DNA of 64,000 nucleotides from an uncultured Marinobacter sp. (GCF_946886895.1 NZ_CAMPJO010000003.1:62001-126000), one strand, 5' to 3'; shown: positions 24,604 to 36,444, counted from the stretch's first letter. The notes: a model not told the origin generated them from the letters alone. Made by a program: numbers and translations.

Positions 24604-25347
24604 TCAGACCGGATTGTCGCAGTCGATAAACTTGTGAGTCACTCCGAACTCGTCAGCCAGCGCCTTACCCAACGCCTGGACGCCGTAACGCTCTGTCGCG
24701 TGATGGCCGGCTGCGTAATAGTGGATACCGCATTCCCTGGCCGTGTGTGTCGTCGGCTCGGATATTTCACCGCTGATGTAGGCGTCCAGGCCGGCGTCCA
24801 GGGCGGTGTTGATAAAGCCCTGTGCGGCGCCGGTGCACCACCCTACCCGCTTGATCGTGGCCGGCCCCTCGCCAACCCACAGCGGTTCACGATGAAGCTC
24901 TCTGGCGATGTGGAGGCCGAACTTCTCCGGCGACATCGGCTCCTCCAGCTCGCCTTCCCAGACCAGACCTCCCAACGGGCGGGGGTTTTTGATGTTCAGA
25001 ACCTCCGCTAACTGCCGGTTGTTGCCGTACTCGGAGTGATCATCCAGCGGCAGGTGGTAGGCAACCAGGTTGATGTCGTTGTCCAGGAGTTGCTTCAGGC
25101 GTTCACGCTTCATGCCCTGAATGCGCTGGTCTTCGCCTTTCCAGAAATAACCGTGGTGAACCAGAATCATGTCGGCGCTGGACTCGATGGCCGCTTCGAT
25201 CAGGGCTCTGGAAGCTGTCACACCCGAAATAACCGTCCTGACCTCTGACTTGCCTTCAACCTGCAGCCCATTTGGGCAGTAGTCCTGGAAGTTATCCGGC
25301 TGGAGCCATTCGTTGATTTTCTTCAGGATTTCGTTCCGATCTGACAT
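24604..25347 (-). CDS. Nif3-like dinuclear metal-centre protein (YbgI family)
   Basis: 247 residues from the ATG at 25347 (MSDRNEILKKINEWLQ). Metal-ligand motifs typical of the family are present: LVHHGYFW (about 63-70), AYHLPLDDHSEYGNN (about 96-110), and AAGHHATERYG (about 212-222). Members form hexameric rings and have been called GTP cyclohydrolase I type 2, but the reaction is not settled. The frame continues upstream into the hairpin repeat at 25387, which merely creates a false N-terminal extension. Confidence 0.92.
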   Translation of the reverse strand: MSDRNEILKKINEWLQPDNFQDYCPNGLQVEGKSEVRTVISGVTASRALIEAAIESSADMILVHHGYFWKGEDQRIQGMKRERLKQLLDNDINLVAYHLPLDDHSEYGNNRQLAEVLNIKNPRPLGGLVWEGELEEPMSPEKFGLHIARELHREPLWVGEGPATIKRVGWCTGAAQGFINTALDAGLDAYISGEISEPTTHTARECGIHYYAAGHHATERYGVQALGKALADEFGVTHKFIDCDNPV

Positions 25348-25386
25348 GCAATGATCCCCCAAAAGACGATATCTCCGAAGTTGGAC

Positions 25387-25496
25387 GAGCGAGGCAGGCA
25401 TCACTTTCCGGGAATGTCGGAGGCCATGGATGGCCGGAGCCAAGCGCACATGGATGTGCTCGTAGCGGTTCCCGGAAAGTGATGCCTGCCTCGCTC
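25387..25496 (+). repeat. Variable-stem hairpin repeat, copy E
   Basis: Perfect 28-base-pair outer stem (25387-25414 with 25469-25496) around a 54-base core. The core folds two small hairpins on the plus strand, GGCC-ATGGAT-GGCC and GCAC-ATGGAT-GTGC. Same family as copies A (52441), B (55938), C (56097), D (28106) and F (63308). The outer stem sequence is private to this copy. It lies between hisC and the Nif3-like gene, both on the minus strand. Confidence 0.9.
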
Positions 25497-25515
25497 CACC
25501 CCCAAATCACGAAGG

Positions 25516-26568
25516 CTACAGAGACCGAAGCCCCTCAATCAACGCATCATTCTGCCCAGCCGTGCTGATCGTAATGCGCAAAAAGCCACTGATCCGCGGC
25601 TTGTTGAAATGCCGGACAATAATGCCCTGCTCTCTCAGCCCCTTGGCCAACGCCTCACCCGACTGCTCCCCATGGCGGGCAAAGATAAAGTTAGCCTTAG
25701 AGGGTAACACCTCAAACCCCAGCCCCTCGAGGGCGACCGTTACCCGCTCCCGCTCGCTGATCACACGATCACAGCACGTCCGGAACCAGGCCTCGTCTTC
25801 GTAGGCTGCCTTGGCACCCGCCAGGGCCAGACGATCCAGCGGATAGCTGTTGAAGCTGTTCTTGACGCGATTGAGAGCCTCGATCAGGTCCGGATGCCCG
25901 ACCGCAAAACCAACACGCAGCCCCGCCAGCGAACGGGCCTTGGACAGCGTCTGGCAGACCAACAGGTTCGGGTACTGGTCGATCAGGGCGATTGCGCTTT
26001 CGCCGCCGAAATCAATGTAGGCTTCATCCACCACCACGACCCGCTCCGGATTGGCGGCCAGGATACCTTCAACATGCGGCAACCCGAGATAACGCCCTGT
26101 CGGCGCGTTCGGGTTCGGGAAAATGACGCCGCCATTGGGCTGTTTGTAGTCTTCCGGGTTGATTTCAAAGCGGTCAGTCAGCGGAACCGTTCTGCTCTGG
26201 ATGTTATAGAGACCGCAGTACACCGGGTAGAAGCTGTAAGTGATGTCCGGAAAGAGGATCGGTTCGCCGTGCTGAAACAGGCCATAGAAGATATGGGCAA
26301 GGACTTCATCAGAGCCGTTACCGAGAAAGACCTGTTCCGGCTTTACTTTATGATAGGCCGCGATGGTCTGGCGCAGGCCTTCACCTTCCGGATCCGGGTA
26401 GAGGCGAAGGCTGTCGTTCAGTTCGGCCTGGATGGCTTCGATGACTTTTGGTGAGGGGCCAAACGGGTTTTCGTTGGTGTTCAGCTTCACCAGGTTGGCC
26501 ATTTTGGGCTGTTCGCCTGGCACATAGGGAACCAGGTCGTTAACCAGGGGGCTCCAGAATTTGCTCAT
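25516..26568 (-). CDS. hisC: Histidinol-phosphate aminotransferase HisC
   Basis: PLP enzyme that converts imidazole acetol phosphate to histidinol phosphate. The 350-residue protein has [12 protein letters not shown] near the N terminus, the aspartate motif VVDEAYIDF (about 179-187), the PLP lysine K210 in [15 protein letters not shown], and the C-terminal RITI substrate segment. Length and motifs are normal. Downstream of hisD with an REP pair between; same strand. Confidence 0.95.
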   Translation of the reverse strand: MSKFWSPLVNDLVPYVPGEQPKMANLVKLNTNENPFGPSPKVIEAIQAELNDSLRLYPDPEGEGLRQTIAAYHKVKPEQVFLGNGSDEVLAHIFYGLFQHGEPILFPDITYSFYPVYCGLYNIQSRTVPLTDRFEINPEDYKQPNGGVIFPNPNAPTGRYLGLPHVEGILAANPERVVVVDEAYIDFGGESAIALIDQYPNLLVCQTLSKARSLAGLRVGFAVGHPDLIEALNRVKNSFNSYPLDRLALAGAKAAYEDEAWFRTCCDRVISERERVTVALEGLGFEVLPSKANFIFARHGEQSGEALAKGLREQGIIVRHFNKPRISGFLRITISTAGQNDALIEGLRSL

Positions 26569-26635
26569 TTATGGCTCCGAGTAGACGGCAGGTGAACAGG
26601 GCAGGCTCCTGCCTCTAGACAAGGTGTAACGCATT

Positions 26636-26727
26636 GTCGGATTACGGCTTCGCCTAATCCGACCTACGGGGTACCTGCGTCATTTGGTGATGTCATGTAG
26701 GTCGGATTAGCGAAGCGTAATCCGACA
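26636..26727. repeat. GTCGGATTA REP pair, copies R2 and R3
   Basis: Two inverted copies of the GTCGGATTA...TAATCCGAC hairpin (26636-26667 and 26696-26727), each flanked by GTAGG or CCTAC, facing each other between hisD and hisC. Inverted pairing of two units is like a REPIN. Confidence 0.85.
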
Positions 26728-26741
26728 CCCAACCTCAATCC

Positions 26742-28046
26742 TCAATCCTTAATCCGATACTCTGCCGACCGCGCGTGGGCGGTTAACCCTTCACCCCGGG
26801 CCAGCACGGACGCCACACGCCCCATCCGGTCGGCACCGGCGGCACTGAAGCCGATGATGGAGGACCGTTTCTGGAAGTCGTAGACCCCCAGCGGCGAGGA
26901 AAACCGCGCCGTGCCACTGGTCGGCAGTACGTGATTCGGGCCGGCGCAGTAGTCGCCCAGGGCCTCGGCGGTGTAGCGGCCCATGAAGATAGCACCGGCA
27001 TGGCGGATATCCTCAAGCATGGCCTCGGGGTCTTCCACCGACAGCTCCAGGTGTTCCGGCGCAATGCGGTTGGAGACGGCCGCGGCTTCTCTCAGGTCAG
27101 CCACCTGGATCAGGGCCGCGCGGTCGGTCATGGAGGTGCGGATGATGTCGGCACGCTCCAGGGTGGGCAGCAGTTTGTTAATGCTGGCTTCAACCGCGTC
27201 GAGGAACGCCGCGTCCGGGCTGATCAGGATGGACTGCGCCTGTTCGTCGTGCTCAGCCTGGGAGAACAGATCCATGGCGATCCAGTCCGGGTCGGTGTTG
27301 CCATCGCAGATCACCAGAATCTCCGAGGGCCCGGCGATCATGTCGATGCCGACAACGCCAAACACTTCCCGCTTGGCGGTCGCCACGAAGATGTTGCCCG
27401 GGCCGACGATTTTATCGACCGCCGGGATGGTTTCAGTGCCATAGGCCAGCGCAGCCACTGCCTGGGCACCGCCCACGGTGAAGACCCGGTCTACGCCAGC
27501 AATCGCGGCAGACGCCAGCACCATATCGTTCACCACACCATCCGGTGTCGGAACAACCATGATGACCTCGCCTACCCCGGCGACTTTCGCGGGAATGGCG
27601 TTCATCAAAACGGAAGACGGGTAAGCGGCCTTACCACCAGGCACATACAACCCCGCACGATCCAGCGGCGTGACCTTCTGGCCAAGCACTGTGCCGTCCT
27701 GGTCCTCGTACTGCCAGGACTTCTGATTCTGGCGCTCGTGATAATCCCGAATACGCTCAGCGGCTTTTTCCAGCGCCACACGCTGGTCCTGGGGAATAGC
27801 TTCCAGGGCCTGCTGCAAACGGCTCTGACTCATCTCCAGCTCGGCAACGGTACCCACCTTCAAACGGTCAAACTTTTCAGTAAATTCCAGAACCGCCTGA
27901 TCGCCGCGGGTTTTCACCTCATGCAGGATATGCCGCACCGACTCGTTCACCTGATGATCCACGCTGTCGTCCCAGGCCAGGAGTTTGGCCAGGGCGCTGT
28001 CGAAGTCACTCTGGGAAGCGTTTAGTCGTTTGATGTTCACGGTCAT
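26742..28046 (-). CDS. hisD: Histidinol dehydrogenase HisD
   Basis: Zinc enzyme that oxidises histidinol to histidine with two NAD+, the last two steps of histidine synthesis. 434 residues. Visible family motifs: [29 protein letters not shown], the [13 protein letters not shown] zinc segment, catalytic pair in IAPEHLEL, and GPNHVLPT. Length normal. Upstream hisG lies 173 bases away across hairpin repeat D. Confidence 0.96.
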   Translation of the reverse strand: MTVNIKRLNASQSDFDSALAKLLAWDDSVDHQVNESVRHILHEVKTRGDQAVLEFTEKFDRLKVGTVAELEMSQSRLQQALEAIPQDQRVALEKAAERIRDYHERQNQKSWQYEDQDGTVLGQKVTPLDRAGLYVPGGKAAYPSSVLMNAIPAKVAGVGEVIMVVPTPDGVVNDMVLASAAIAGVDRVFTVGGAQAVAALAYGTETIPAVDKIVGPGNIFVATAKREVFGVVGIDMIAGPSEILVICDGNTDPDWIAMDLFSQAEHDEQAQSILISPDAAFLDAVEASINKLLPTLERADIIRTSMTDRAALIQVADLREAAAVSNRIAPEHLELSVEDPEAMLEDIRHAGAIFMGRYTAEALGDYCAGPNHVLPTSGTARFSSPLGVYDFQKRSSIIGFSAAGADRMGRVASVLARGEGLTAHARSAEYRIKD

Positions 28047-28105
28047 AACTCAAAATCCTGTATGGGATTAACGCCTTGCTGACGCCACCTCCGAAGCTCG
28101 GGAGT

Positions 28106-28211
28106 CGGTCAGGAAGGGCTTTCCAAAACTGTGCGGAGCCAGGGATGGCGGAGCCCAAGCGTCACAGGGAGGTGCCGCAAGGAGCGTGTTTTGGAAAGCC
28201 CTTCCTGACCG
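28106..28211 (+). repeat. Variable-stem hairpin repeat, copy D
   Basis: Perfect 24-base-pair outer stem (28106-28129 with 28188-28211), extendable by a few pairs with G-T wobbles, around a 58-base core that differs from copy C at one base. Core hairpins are GCC-AGGGAT-GGC and CAC-AGGGAG-GTG on the plus strand. It sits between hisG and hisD, which are on the minus strand. Confidence 0.9.
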
Positions 28212-28219
28212 GCTCTACC

Positions 28220-28861
28220 TCAGAGCCGGCGCTTATCCACCGCCGCCGACATTTTCTCAACTATGGGGTTAATACGCTCATGTTTCATCTTCATGGAGGC
28301 GCGATTCACCACCAAGCGGCTGCTGATGTGCTCAATCAGTTCGCGGGCTTCCAGACCATTCGCCTTCAGGGTGTTACCGGTATCCACAATATCCACGATT
28401 TCATCAGCCAGCCCCAGAATCGGCGCCAGCTCCATGGCGCCGTAAAGCTTGATGATATCTGCCTGGCGACCCTGCGCCGAATAATAGCGGCGAGCCAGAT
28501 TCACAAACTTGGTGGCTACCTTGATACGACCGGATGGCGGCGTCTGCCCTTTCGGGCCCGCCGTCATCAGGCGACAACGGGAAATATTCAGGTCCAGGGG
28601 CTCATAGAGGCCTTCACCACCATGCTCCATCAGCACATCCTTGCCAGTCACCCCGAGATCCGCGCCACCATACTGAACATAGGTCGGCACATCGGTTGCC
28701 CTGAGAATGAGCACCCGGACATTCGGATCGGTGGTTGGAAACACCAGCTTGCGGGACTTCTTTACATCGTCCACCAGCTCAATGCCGGCTTCCGCCAGCA
28801 GCGGCAGGGTTTCCTCGAGGATTCGTCCCTTCGACAAGGCGATGGTGATGGAATCGGTCAT
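28220..28861 (-). CDS. hisG: ATP phosphoribosyltransferase HisG, short form
   Basis: First enzyme of histidine synthesis, condensing ATP and PRPP. From the ATG at 28861 (GGAAG 5 bases upstream) it has 213 residues. It contains [28 protein letters not shown] and the PRPP motif [17 protein letters not shown], but lacks the C-terminal regulatory domain of the long form. Short HisG needs the HisZ subunit by family knowledge; no hisZ is in this window. Confidence 0.95.
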   Translation of the reverse strand: MTDSITIALSKGRILEETLPLLAEAGIELVDDVKKSRKLVFPTTDPNVRVLILRATDVPTYVQYGGADLGVTGKDVLMEHGGEGLYEPLDLNISRCRLMTAGPKGQTPPSGRIKVATKFVNLARRYYSAQGRQADIIKLYGAMELAPILGLADEIVDIVDTGNTLKANGLEARELIEHISSRLVVNRASMKMKHERINPIVEKMSAAVDKRRL

Positions 28862-28890
28862 GGATTCTTCCGGTTTCCCGTTGATGTCTT

Positions 28891-30424
<1,534 letters not shown>

Positions 30425-30448
30425 AAAACTTCCTCGGGTGTTTTTAAA

Positions 30449-30757
30449 TCAGGGGCGAGATTGTAACCAATCCTCGAGGTTGCTCAAAGCGGCAAGGGAC
30501 AAGAGACCTTCATTTGCCCCCCGAAACGACAGAGAAAAACCGCGTTCGCTGGCCAGGCGATGCCAGCACAGAAGCATGGAGAGCACCACGCTGTGGGCGC
30601 TTTCCAGACCCTGGAGATCCACCACCAGATCACCCTTGGCGGAAGCAATCAGCGCTTCCCCCTGCGACCGGAGCGGCAGTACGTTGGTGGCGGAGACTTC
30701 GCCCTGCACGATCAGTACCTGTTCCCGGAGCTCCGCCCCGGGCTCACCGCCGATCAT
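30449..30757 (-). CDS. mlaB: MlaB, STAS-domain subunit of the Mla transporter
   Basis: Cytoplasmic STAS subunit bound to MlaF, 102 residues, with ALIASAKGDLVVDLQGLESAHSVVLSMLLCWHRLA as the STAS core read in two parts around residues 37-70. Overlaps the mlaC stop by 4 bases (ATGA), showing translational coupling. Confidence 0.9.
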   Translation of the reverse strand: MIGGEPGAELREQVLIVQGEVSATNVLPLRSQGEALIASAKGDLVVDLQGLESAHSVVLSMLLCWHRLASERGFSLSFRGANEGLLSLAALSNLEDWLQSRP

Positions 30758-31407
30758 GATTTGCCAACATCTTTTTCAAGGTTCATGGACTTGGTCGTAT
30801 CGCTCCATCCGTCGATAACAGCCTGAATCTGACCCCGCTTGGCTTCCATTTCCTGACTGAACCGGTCGCGGAACGCCAGCCCGATGTTCACACCCTCCAC
30901 AATCACGTTTTCCATCATCCACTGGCCGCTGTCGTTAAGGTACATGGAGTAGGTAACCGGATACCGGTTGCCGGAGGCACTGATGACCTCCATCTGTACC
31001 GATGCCCGGCTATCGTCCTGAGGGTTAATGACCGCCTCTTCCACTTCAATACTGAAGTCATCGGCGTTGACCAGGGCCTGGGCATAGCTGTCAAACAGGC
31101 TGCGCTTGAACTTGACCACGAATTCGTCGCGCTGTTCCGGCGTGGTCTGGCGGGCATAGCGGCCCATCACCCGGGCAGCAATGCGACGAAAATCCACAAA
31201 CCCCGACAGGGCCTTGTCCATGCTGGAGTAGAAGGCCTCCGGATCGCGCTCGTAAAGGCCGCGCTCTTCGTTAAGCTTGTCCACCAGCCGCTGAGTATTC
31301 TTATCGACATACTCGAGGAGGTCTTCTTCCGGCCCGGCCTGGACCGGCGCCGACACGAACACCAGAGCGGCAAGGATAAGAAAAAACTGTTTTGCAAACA
31401 CAACCAT
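30754..31407 (-). CDS. mlaC: MlaC, periplasmic phospholipid shuttle
   Basis: Periplasmic lipid carrier between the MlaA outer-membrane complex and MlaFEDB. 217 residues from the ATG at 31407 (GGGAG 6 bases upstream); signal peptide QFFLILAALVFVSAPVQA then the Tol-Tol-Ttg2 domain with NTQRLVDKLNEER, FRRIAARVMGRYAR and VEGVNIGLAFRDRF. The frame extends 12 codons upstream without a ribosome site. Confidence 0.95.
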   Translation of the reverse strand: MVVFAKQFFLILAALVFVSAPVQAGPEEDLLEYVDKNTQRLVDKLNEERGLYERDPEAFYSSMDKALSGFVDFRRIAARVMGRYARQTTPEQRDEFVVKFKRSLFDSYAQALVNADDFSIEVEEAVINPQDDSRASVQMEVISASGNRYPVTYSMYLNDSGQWMMENVIVEGVNIGLAFRDRFSQEMEAKRGQIQAVIDGWSDTTKSMNLEKDVGKS

Positions 31408-31446
31408 CAGAGGTCTCCCGTTGAATGTCCCAGGCGGTTCCACAGC

Positions 31447-31896
31447 TCACCGACCAGATGCAAAATTGCTGATCAGCCGCTCCAGGTTCATGGCGGACTG
31501 AGTGGAATAGAAGGTGTCGCCCGGTTTCAGGGACGCCATTTCACCACCAACCGATATATCAATGTACTGTTCACCGAGCAGGCCGGATGTACGTATTACT
31601 GCGGAACTGTCCGCCGGGACATTGTCCACATCCCCATGGATCGCCAGGGCAACCCGGGCCTGGAAGGTCTCCTTGTTGAGGGTGATGGACTCAATGGTGC
31701 CGATCGTAACCCCCGCCATGGAAACCCGGCCCCGGGGGGTCAGGCCACCGGTGTCGTTGAAGTTCGCATACACGGTGTAGGTGCTCTGTGCGGCTTTCGG
31801 CGACAGGCCGCTGACCTGAAGTGCGAGTACCAGCAGCGCCGCAAGGCCGGCAATCATGAACAGGCCTACGATGATTTCCGTGGTTCGTTGTGTCAT
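31447..31896 (-). CDS. mlaD: MlaD, MCE-domain subunit
   Basis: Inner-membrane anchored MCE protein forming the periplasmic hexameric ring of the Mla transporter. 149 residues: one N-terminal membrane helix (IIVGLFMIAGLAALLVLAL) then the MCE domain (about 38-118; YANFNDTGGLTPRGRVSMAGV). Length matches E. coli MlaD, a little shorter at the C terminus. Confidence 0.95.
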   Translation of the reverse strand: MTQRTTEIIVGLFMIAGLAALLVLALQVSGLSPKAAQSTYTVYANFNDTGGLTPRGRVSMAGVTIGTIESITLNKETFQARVALAIHGDVDNVPADSSAVIRTSGLLGEQYIDISVGGEMASLKPGDTFYSTQSAMNLERLISNFASGR

Positions 31897-31931
31897 TTCC
31901 GGCTCCCGGAGTTATCCCGTCAATCGTTCAA

Positions 31932-32714
31932 TCAGAAATCGCCAAACATCACGGCGGTCAGTACAAAATCCAGTCCCAGCACTGCCAGCGACGAGTACAC
32001 CACGGTCTTGGTGGTGGCCGAGCTGATCCCCGCAGACGTCGGTACGCAATCATAGCCCTGGTACACGGCGATCCAGGCACACACAAAGCCAAATACCACG
32101 CTTTTGAGAACGCCGTTGAGTACATCGTCGACAAAATCAACAGACGACTGCATGTTGCCCCAGAAGGACCCTTCGAATACGCCGAGCCACTCCACGCCAA
32201 CCAGCATGCCGCCCCAAATGCCCACCACCGAGAAGATCACCGCCAGCACTGGCATCGCCAGAAAGCCCGCCCATAGCCGGGGTGCAATAACCCGCCGCAG
32301 GGGATCTACGCCCATCATCTCCATGCTGGAGAGCTGTTCGGTGGCCTTCATCAGGCCAATCTCGGCGGTCAGCGCCGAACCGGCACGGCCAGCGAACAAA
32401 AGTGCGGTAACCACCGGGCCTAGCTCCCGGACCAGCGTGAGCGCAATCATCTGACCGATGGCCGCCTCGGACCCGTAGTCACTGAGGATGGTGTAGCCCT
32501 GCAACCCCAGCACCATGCCAATGAACAACCCCGACACAATCACGATGGCCAGGGACAGCACCCCAACCGCATAGAGCTGCTTCATCAACAGGGGGAACCC
32601 GGTGGCCGGCCTGGGAACACCGGCCAGCACGCCCGCCAGGAACTGGCCCGAGCGGCCAAGGGACGACAGCACGTCCAGCCCCAGGCGCCCCAGCGATGCA
32701 ATCCGCTCAATCAT
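31932..32714 (-). CDS. mlaE: MlaE, permease subunit
   Basis: Integral membrane permease of the Mla ABC transporter, 260 residues with about five membrane helices and the family blocks [20 protein letters not shown] and [21 protein letters not shown]. Overlaps mlaF by 8 bases. Confidence 0.96.
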   Translation of the reverse strand: MIERIASLGRLGLDVLSSLGRSGQFLAGVLAGVPRPATGFPLLMKQLYAVGVLSLAIVIVSGLFIGMVLGLQGYTILSDYGSEAAIGQMIALTLVRELGPVVTALLFAGRAGSALTAEIGLMKATEQLSSMEMMGVDPLRRVIAPRLWAGFLAMPVLAVIFSVVGIWGGMLVGVEWLGVFEGSFWGNMQSSVDFVDDVLNGVLKSVVFGFVCAWIAVYQGYDCVPTSAGISSATTKTVVYSSLAVLGLDFVLTAVMFGDF

Positions 32715-33522
32715 GACGTACGTCCTTCAAGCCATAATCCTCTCCGGCCCCAGCGGACGGATAGTGAAACGGAACCGGCCCGTCCGGCTGTCCCTGCAGA
32801 AACTGCTGGACCTGTTCCGACGGGTGCTGGCGCAATTCATCCGGGGTGCCCTCACCAATGACCTTGCCGTCTGCAACAATGCAGGCGAAATGGCAGATAC
32901 TGAGGGATTCCGGGACATCGTGGGACACCAGCACGCTGGTCAGACCCATCGACCGGTTCAGGTCACGGATGAGCTTCACCAGCACGCCCATGGCGATTGG
33001 GTCCTGGCCCGCGAAGGGCTCATCGTACATGATCAGTTCCGGGTCCAGAGCGATGCTGCGGGCCAGGGCAACGCGGCGCGTCATCCCGCCGGAGAGCTCT
33101 GAAGGCATCAGGGAACGGGCTCCCCGCAGGCCCACGGCCTCGAGCTTCATCAGTACGATATCGTGAATCATATCGTCTGGCAGGCCGGTGTGCACCCGTA
33201 ACGGGAACGCCACGTTCTCGAAGACACTGAGATCGGTGAACAGCGCCCCGCTCTGGAACAGCATGCCCATCTTCTCACGCAGGGCGTACAGTGCCTTGCG
33301 CTTCAGCGTTGGCACCTCGTGCCCGTCCACCAGAATGCGCCCCGAATCCGGCCGTAACTGGCCGCCAATCAGGCGCAGTAATGTCGTCTTGCCGGTGCCG
33401 CTGGGGCCCATGATGGCCGTAATCCGGCCACGGGGAATCGCCAGGCTGACACCATCGAAAATGCGGCGCCCGGAACGGGAAAAAACAACGTCCTCTAACG
33501 ATATGTAAGCCGGTGAGCCCAT
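32707..33522 (-). CDS. mlaF: MlaF, ATPase subunit
   Basis: ABC ATPase driving phospholipid transport. 271 residues from the ATG at 33522 (AGGGAAGG just upstream). Walker A GPSGTGKT (39-46), Q-loop MLFQSGALF, signature LSGGM, Walker [15 protein letters not shown], and H-loop VSHDVPES. The open frame to 33723 adds 67 residues that are not family-like. First gene of the mla-ibaG-murA-hisG run, divergent from kdsD. Confidence 0.96.
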   Translation of the reverse strand: MGSPAYISLEDVVFSRSGRRIFDGVSLAIPRGRITAIMGPSGTGKTTLLRLIGGQLRPDSGRILVDGHEVPTLKRKALYALREKMGMLFQSGALFTDLSVFENVAFPLRVHTGLPDDMIHDIVLMKLEAVGLRGARSLMPSELSGGMTRRVALARSIALDPELIMYDEPFAGQDPIAMGVLVKLIRDLNRSMGLTSVLVSHDVPESLSICHFACIVADGKVIGEGTPDELRQHPSEQVQQFLQGQPDGPVPFHYPSAGAGEDYGLKDVRHD

Positions 33523-33660
33523 AATCCTTCCCTTTGAAAGTGGGGCTACATTATGCCAAGGCGACGGCAACCTCAATCCGGAAACCGCAAAATGTACGGA
33601 TCGCAATGCCCGGTCCCGTGGAACTTTCTGTAACCGGGCCGCTCCGAACCCTGAAAATGG

Positions 33661-33666
33661 TATACT
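33661..33666 (+). promoter_or_regulatory. Extended -10 promoter for the kds-lpt operon
   Basis: TGGTATACT is an extended -10 (TG-N-TATACT) 83 bases before the kdsD ATG. No clear -35. It would drive kdsD-kdsC-lptC-lptA-lptB. Confidence 0.45.
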
Positions 33667-33748
33667 CCCGAAACATTTCCACGGTTGCGGATTTGCCAGG
33701 CGAATACTGCAGCCCACGCACATGCTGAACAGTTAGGCCAGACGCCCG

Positions 33749-34729
33749 ATGACCGAACAGAACCCAGACGATTTCCGGACCTCCGCCGTGCGCGCCATTC
33801 GCATTGAGCGGGAAGCCATCGAAGCCCTGGAGGGGCGTATTGACGATCAGTTCACCCGGGCCTGTGAGGTTATCATGGGCTGCCAGGGCCGTGTGGTGGT
33901 AACCGGCATGGGCAAATCCGGCCATATCGGCAACAAGATTGCCGCTACCCTCGCCAGCACCGGCACCCCCTCCTTCTTTGTGCACCCGGGCGAGGCCAGC
34001 CACGGCGACATGGGCATGATCACCAGCCAGGACGTGGTCATCGCCATCTCCAACAGCGGCAATACCAGCGAAGTGGTCACCATCCTGCCGCTGATCAAAC
34101 GCATGGGCGCGCCGTTGATCAGTATGACTGGCAACGCCAATTCCACCCTGGCCAGGGAAGCCGTTGCCAATCTCGATGTCAGCGTTGCGGTGGAAGCCTG
34201 CCCGCTCGGGCTGGCCCCCACGTCCAGCACAACCGCTACCCTGGTGATGGGCGATGCCCTGGCCGTGGCGCTGCTGGAGGCCCGGGGCTTCAGCGCCGAG
34301 GATTTTGCCTTCTCCCACCCGGGCGGCAGCCTGGGTCGACGCCTGCTGCTGCGGGTTTCCGACATCATGCATGCCGGGGATCGCATCCCCAGGGTAACCG
34401 AAGGCACCACCCTGAGCGGTGCCTTGCTGGAGATTTCCATGAAGGGCCTGGGCATGACCACGGTGGTCGATGCCGATGGCGCCATGACCGGAATTTTCAC
34501 CGATGGCGACCTGCGACGCACCCTCGACAAGCCCATTGATGTCCACACCACCCTCATCGAGGACGTGATGACCCGGAACGGCAAGACCATCCGGGCGGAT
34601 CACCTGGCCGCCGAAGCCCTGAACATCATGGAAGAGCTCAAGATCAATGCCCTGCCGGTGATCGGCGAACACGGCGAACTGGTGGGCGCCATCAATATGC
34701 ACGACCTGTTGCGCGCGGGGGTGATCTGA
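33749..34729 (+). CDS. kdsD: D-arabinose 5-phosphate isomerase KdsD
   Basis: Isomerises ribulose 5-phosphate to arabinose 5-phosphate, the first step towards Kdo. 326 residues: SIS domain (about 40-175; GMGKSGHIGNKIAATLASTG, ISNSGNTSEV) and two CBS domains (about 205-325). Length and domain order match KdsD/GutQ; clustering with kdsC and lpt genes selects KdsD. The stop overlaps the kdsC start by one base. Confidence 0.96.
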   Translation: MTEQNPDDFRTSAVRAIRIEREAIEALEGRIDDQFTRACEVIMGCQGRVVVTGMGKSGHIGNKIAATLASTGTPSFFVHPGEASHGDMGMITSQDVVIAISNSGNTSEVVTILPLIKRMGAPLISMTGNANSTLAREAVANLDVSVAVEACPLGLAPTSSTTATLVMGDALAVALLEARGFSAEDFAFSHPGGSLGRRLLLRVSDIMHAGDRIPRVTEGTTLSGALLEISMKGLGMTTVVDADGAMTGIFTDGDLRRTLDKPIDVHTTLIEDVMTRNGKTIRADHLAAEALNIMEELKINALPVIGEHGELVGAINMHDLLRAGVI

Positions 34730-35301
34730 TGGCCGTGCCGGTCAGCCCTGTGCATAGCCAGTGGCCCGATACCCTGCTGCAGAAAGCCGCCGGTATCCGA
34801 CTGATCGCGCTCGATGTGGATGGCGTGATGAGTGACGGCACACTCTACTTCAGCGCCAGCGGTGATGAGCTCAAGGGCTTCAACATCCTGGACGGCCTGG
34901 GCCTGAAACAGTTAATGGCCGCCGGTATCGAGGTGGCTGTCATTACTGGCCGCCGCTCTCCCCTCACCGAGAAGCGTATGACCGATCTGGGCATCCCGCA
35001 CCTGATGCAGGGCCGGGAAGACAAAAAGGTTGCGCTCCTGGAACTGGCGGAGACTCTCGGGCTACCCGCCAACGCCCTGGCCTACATGGGCGATGACCTG
35101 CCCGATTTGCCCGCCATCCGTTGTGCGGGCCTCGGCATCACCGTTCCCAATGGTTACTGGCTGGTTCGTGAACACGCCGATTACTGTACCCGCGCCGCGG
35201 GTGGCTCGGGCGCCGTTCGCGAGGCCTGCGACCTGTTGCTGAGCGCCCAGGGCAAGCTGGCACCGGCCCTGGCCCCCTACTTGTTGGAGCCGGGCCAGTG
35301 A
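34729..35301 (+). CDS. kdsC: 3-deoxy-D-manno-octulosonate-8-phosphatase KdsC
   Basis: HAD-family phosphatase releasing Kdo from Kdo-8-phosphate. 190 residues; catalytic motif LDVDGVMSDG (D29, D31), motif II in VAVITGRRSP, Lys in GREDKKV, and motif III AYMGDDLPDLP. Coupled to kdsD (TGATG overlap) and overlaps lptC by 4 bases. Confidence 0.96.
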   Translation: MAVPVSPVHSQWPDTLLQKAAGIRLIALDVDGVMSDGTLYFSASGDELKGFNILDGLGLKQLMAAGIEVAVITGRRSPLTEKRMTDLGIPHLMQGREDKKVALLELAETLGLPANALAYMGDDLPDLPAIRCAGLGITVPNGYWLVREHADYCTRAAGGSGAVREACDLLLSAQGKLAPALAPYLLEPGQ

Positions 35302-35906
35302 AAGCCAGCCTGCTGTCCCTGCTTACCCTTTCGGACCGGCCGCGCCTGCGCACCCTGGCCCTGGGCGGCACCCTCGCAGCCACCGTGTTCCTGCTCTGGC
35401 AGAGCGACGAGCCGGTGGTCACCCGGGACCAGGCGGCGGAAACCCTGCGAGGCGAGGGGGAGCCCGATGGCTTTGTGGTGAATGGCCAGTACACCGCCTT
35501 CGACGAATCCGGCAACCTCAAGATCATGTTCAGCAGTCCCCGGATCGAGCAGTTTGACGAAAGCAACCTCGCCACCATAGAGTCGCCCAAGGCCAGGCTG
35601 TTCAGTAGCCTGGACGCCCAGCCCTGGATCCTCAAGGCGGAGCGCGGCAGCCTGCTGCAGAATGAGAACCTGCTGCACCTGACTGGCAACGTCCGCGTTA
35701 TCAGAATGGTCGGCGAGCGCAAAGCAACGCTCACCACCAGCGCGCTAACGCTGGACAACGATCAGGGCACCGTGTACACCGACCAACCGGTGGAAATCAC
35801 CGACAACGTGGGCGTTACCCGGGCAACGGGTATGAAGGCGTGGGTTGATGAACGCATTCTGGAACTGGAATCCCAGGTGGAAGGACGCTATGAAACCGGC
35901 AAGTAA
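35298..35906 (+). CDS. lptC: LPS transport protein LptC
   Basis: Inner-membrane bitopic protein linking LptBFG to LptA. 202 residues starting with GTG at 35298, inside the kdsC stop. One N-terminal helix (TLALGGTLAATVFLLW), then the beta-jellyroll domain (GFVVNGQYTAFDESGNLKI, LHLTGNVRVIR). Overlaps lptA by 17 bases. Confidence 0.93.
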   Translation: MKASLLSLLTLSDRPRLRTLALGGTLAATVFLLWQSDEPVVTRDQAAETLRGEGEPDGFVVNGQYTAFDESGNLKIMFSSPRIEQFDESNLATIESPKARLFSSLDAQPWILKAERGSLLQNENLLHLTGNVRVIRMVGERKATLTTSALTLDNDQGTVYTDQPVEITDNVGVTRATGMKAWVDERILELESQVEGRYETGK

Positions 35907-36444
35907 ACGACGAATTATCCTGGCAGGGGCCCTCTTGGCCGTGACTCTGGCAACCCCGGCCCTGGCCTTTGACCGGAATTCCGATGCCCCGATTACCGTC
36001 CGCGCCGACCACGCCCGCCTGGACGATGCCCAGGGTATCGCTACCTACACTGGCGCCGTTGAGCTGGTTCAGGGCCAGACACGGCTGACCGCCGAGCGCG
36101 TGGTTCTGTACCGTAACGAAGACGGCCTGAGCCGCATCGAAGCCTCGGGCACACCGGCACACTACCAGCAGCCCACCCGCAATGGCGGCGAAACCGATGC
36201 CCGCGCGCTCAACATCACCTGGTCGGCAGCCAAGCGGCAACTGACCTTTGAACGAGAGGCGGTGATCGAACAGAATGGCAACCTTTTCCGGGGCGACGTG
36301 ATTCATTACGATACCGCCGAGCGGGTTGTGACCGCCGAGGGCGGCGAGGATACCGGCCCCGGCACCGGGCGCGTCGAGATGATCATCCAGCCACGCAGCA
36401 CCAGCAGCACACAGGGATCCAATGGCAGTTCTCAGAGCGAGTAA
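35890..36444 (+). CDS. lptA: LPS transport periplasmic bridge LptA
   Basis: Periplasmic protein that polymerises into the LPS bridge. 184 residues from the ATG at 35890 (GGAAGG ribosome site); signal peptide [18 protein letters not shown] and the OstA-like domain ([19 protein letters not shown]). The C-terminal tail is Ser/Thr/Gln rich and overlaps lptB by 23 bases. Confidence 0.94.
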   Translation: MKPASKRRIILAGALLAVTLATPALAFDRNSDAPITVRADHARLDDAQGIATYTGAVELVQGQTRLTAERVVLYRNEDGLSRIEASGTPAHYQQPTRNGGETDARALNITWSAAKRQLTFEREAVIEQNGNLFRGDVIHYDTAERVVTAEGGEDTGPGTGRVEMIIQPRSTSSTQGSNGSSQSE

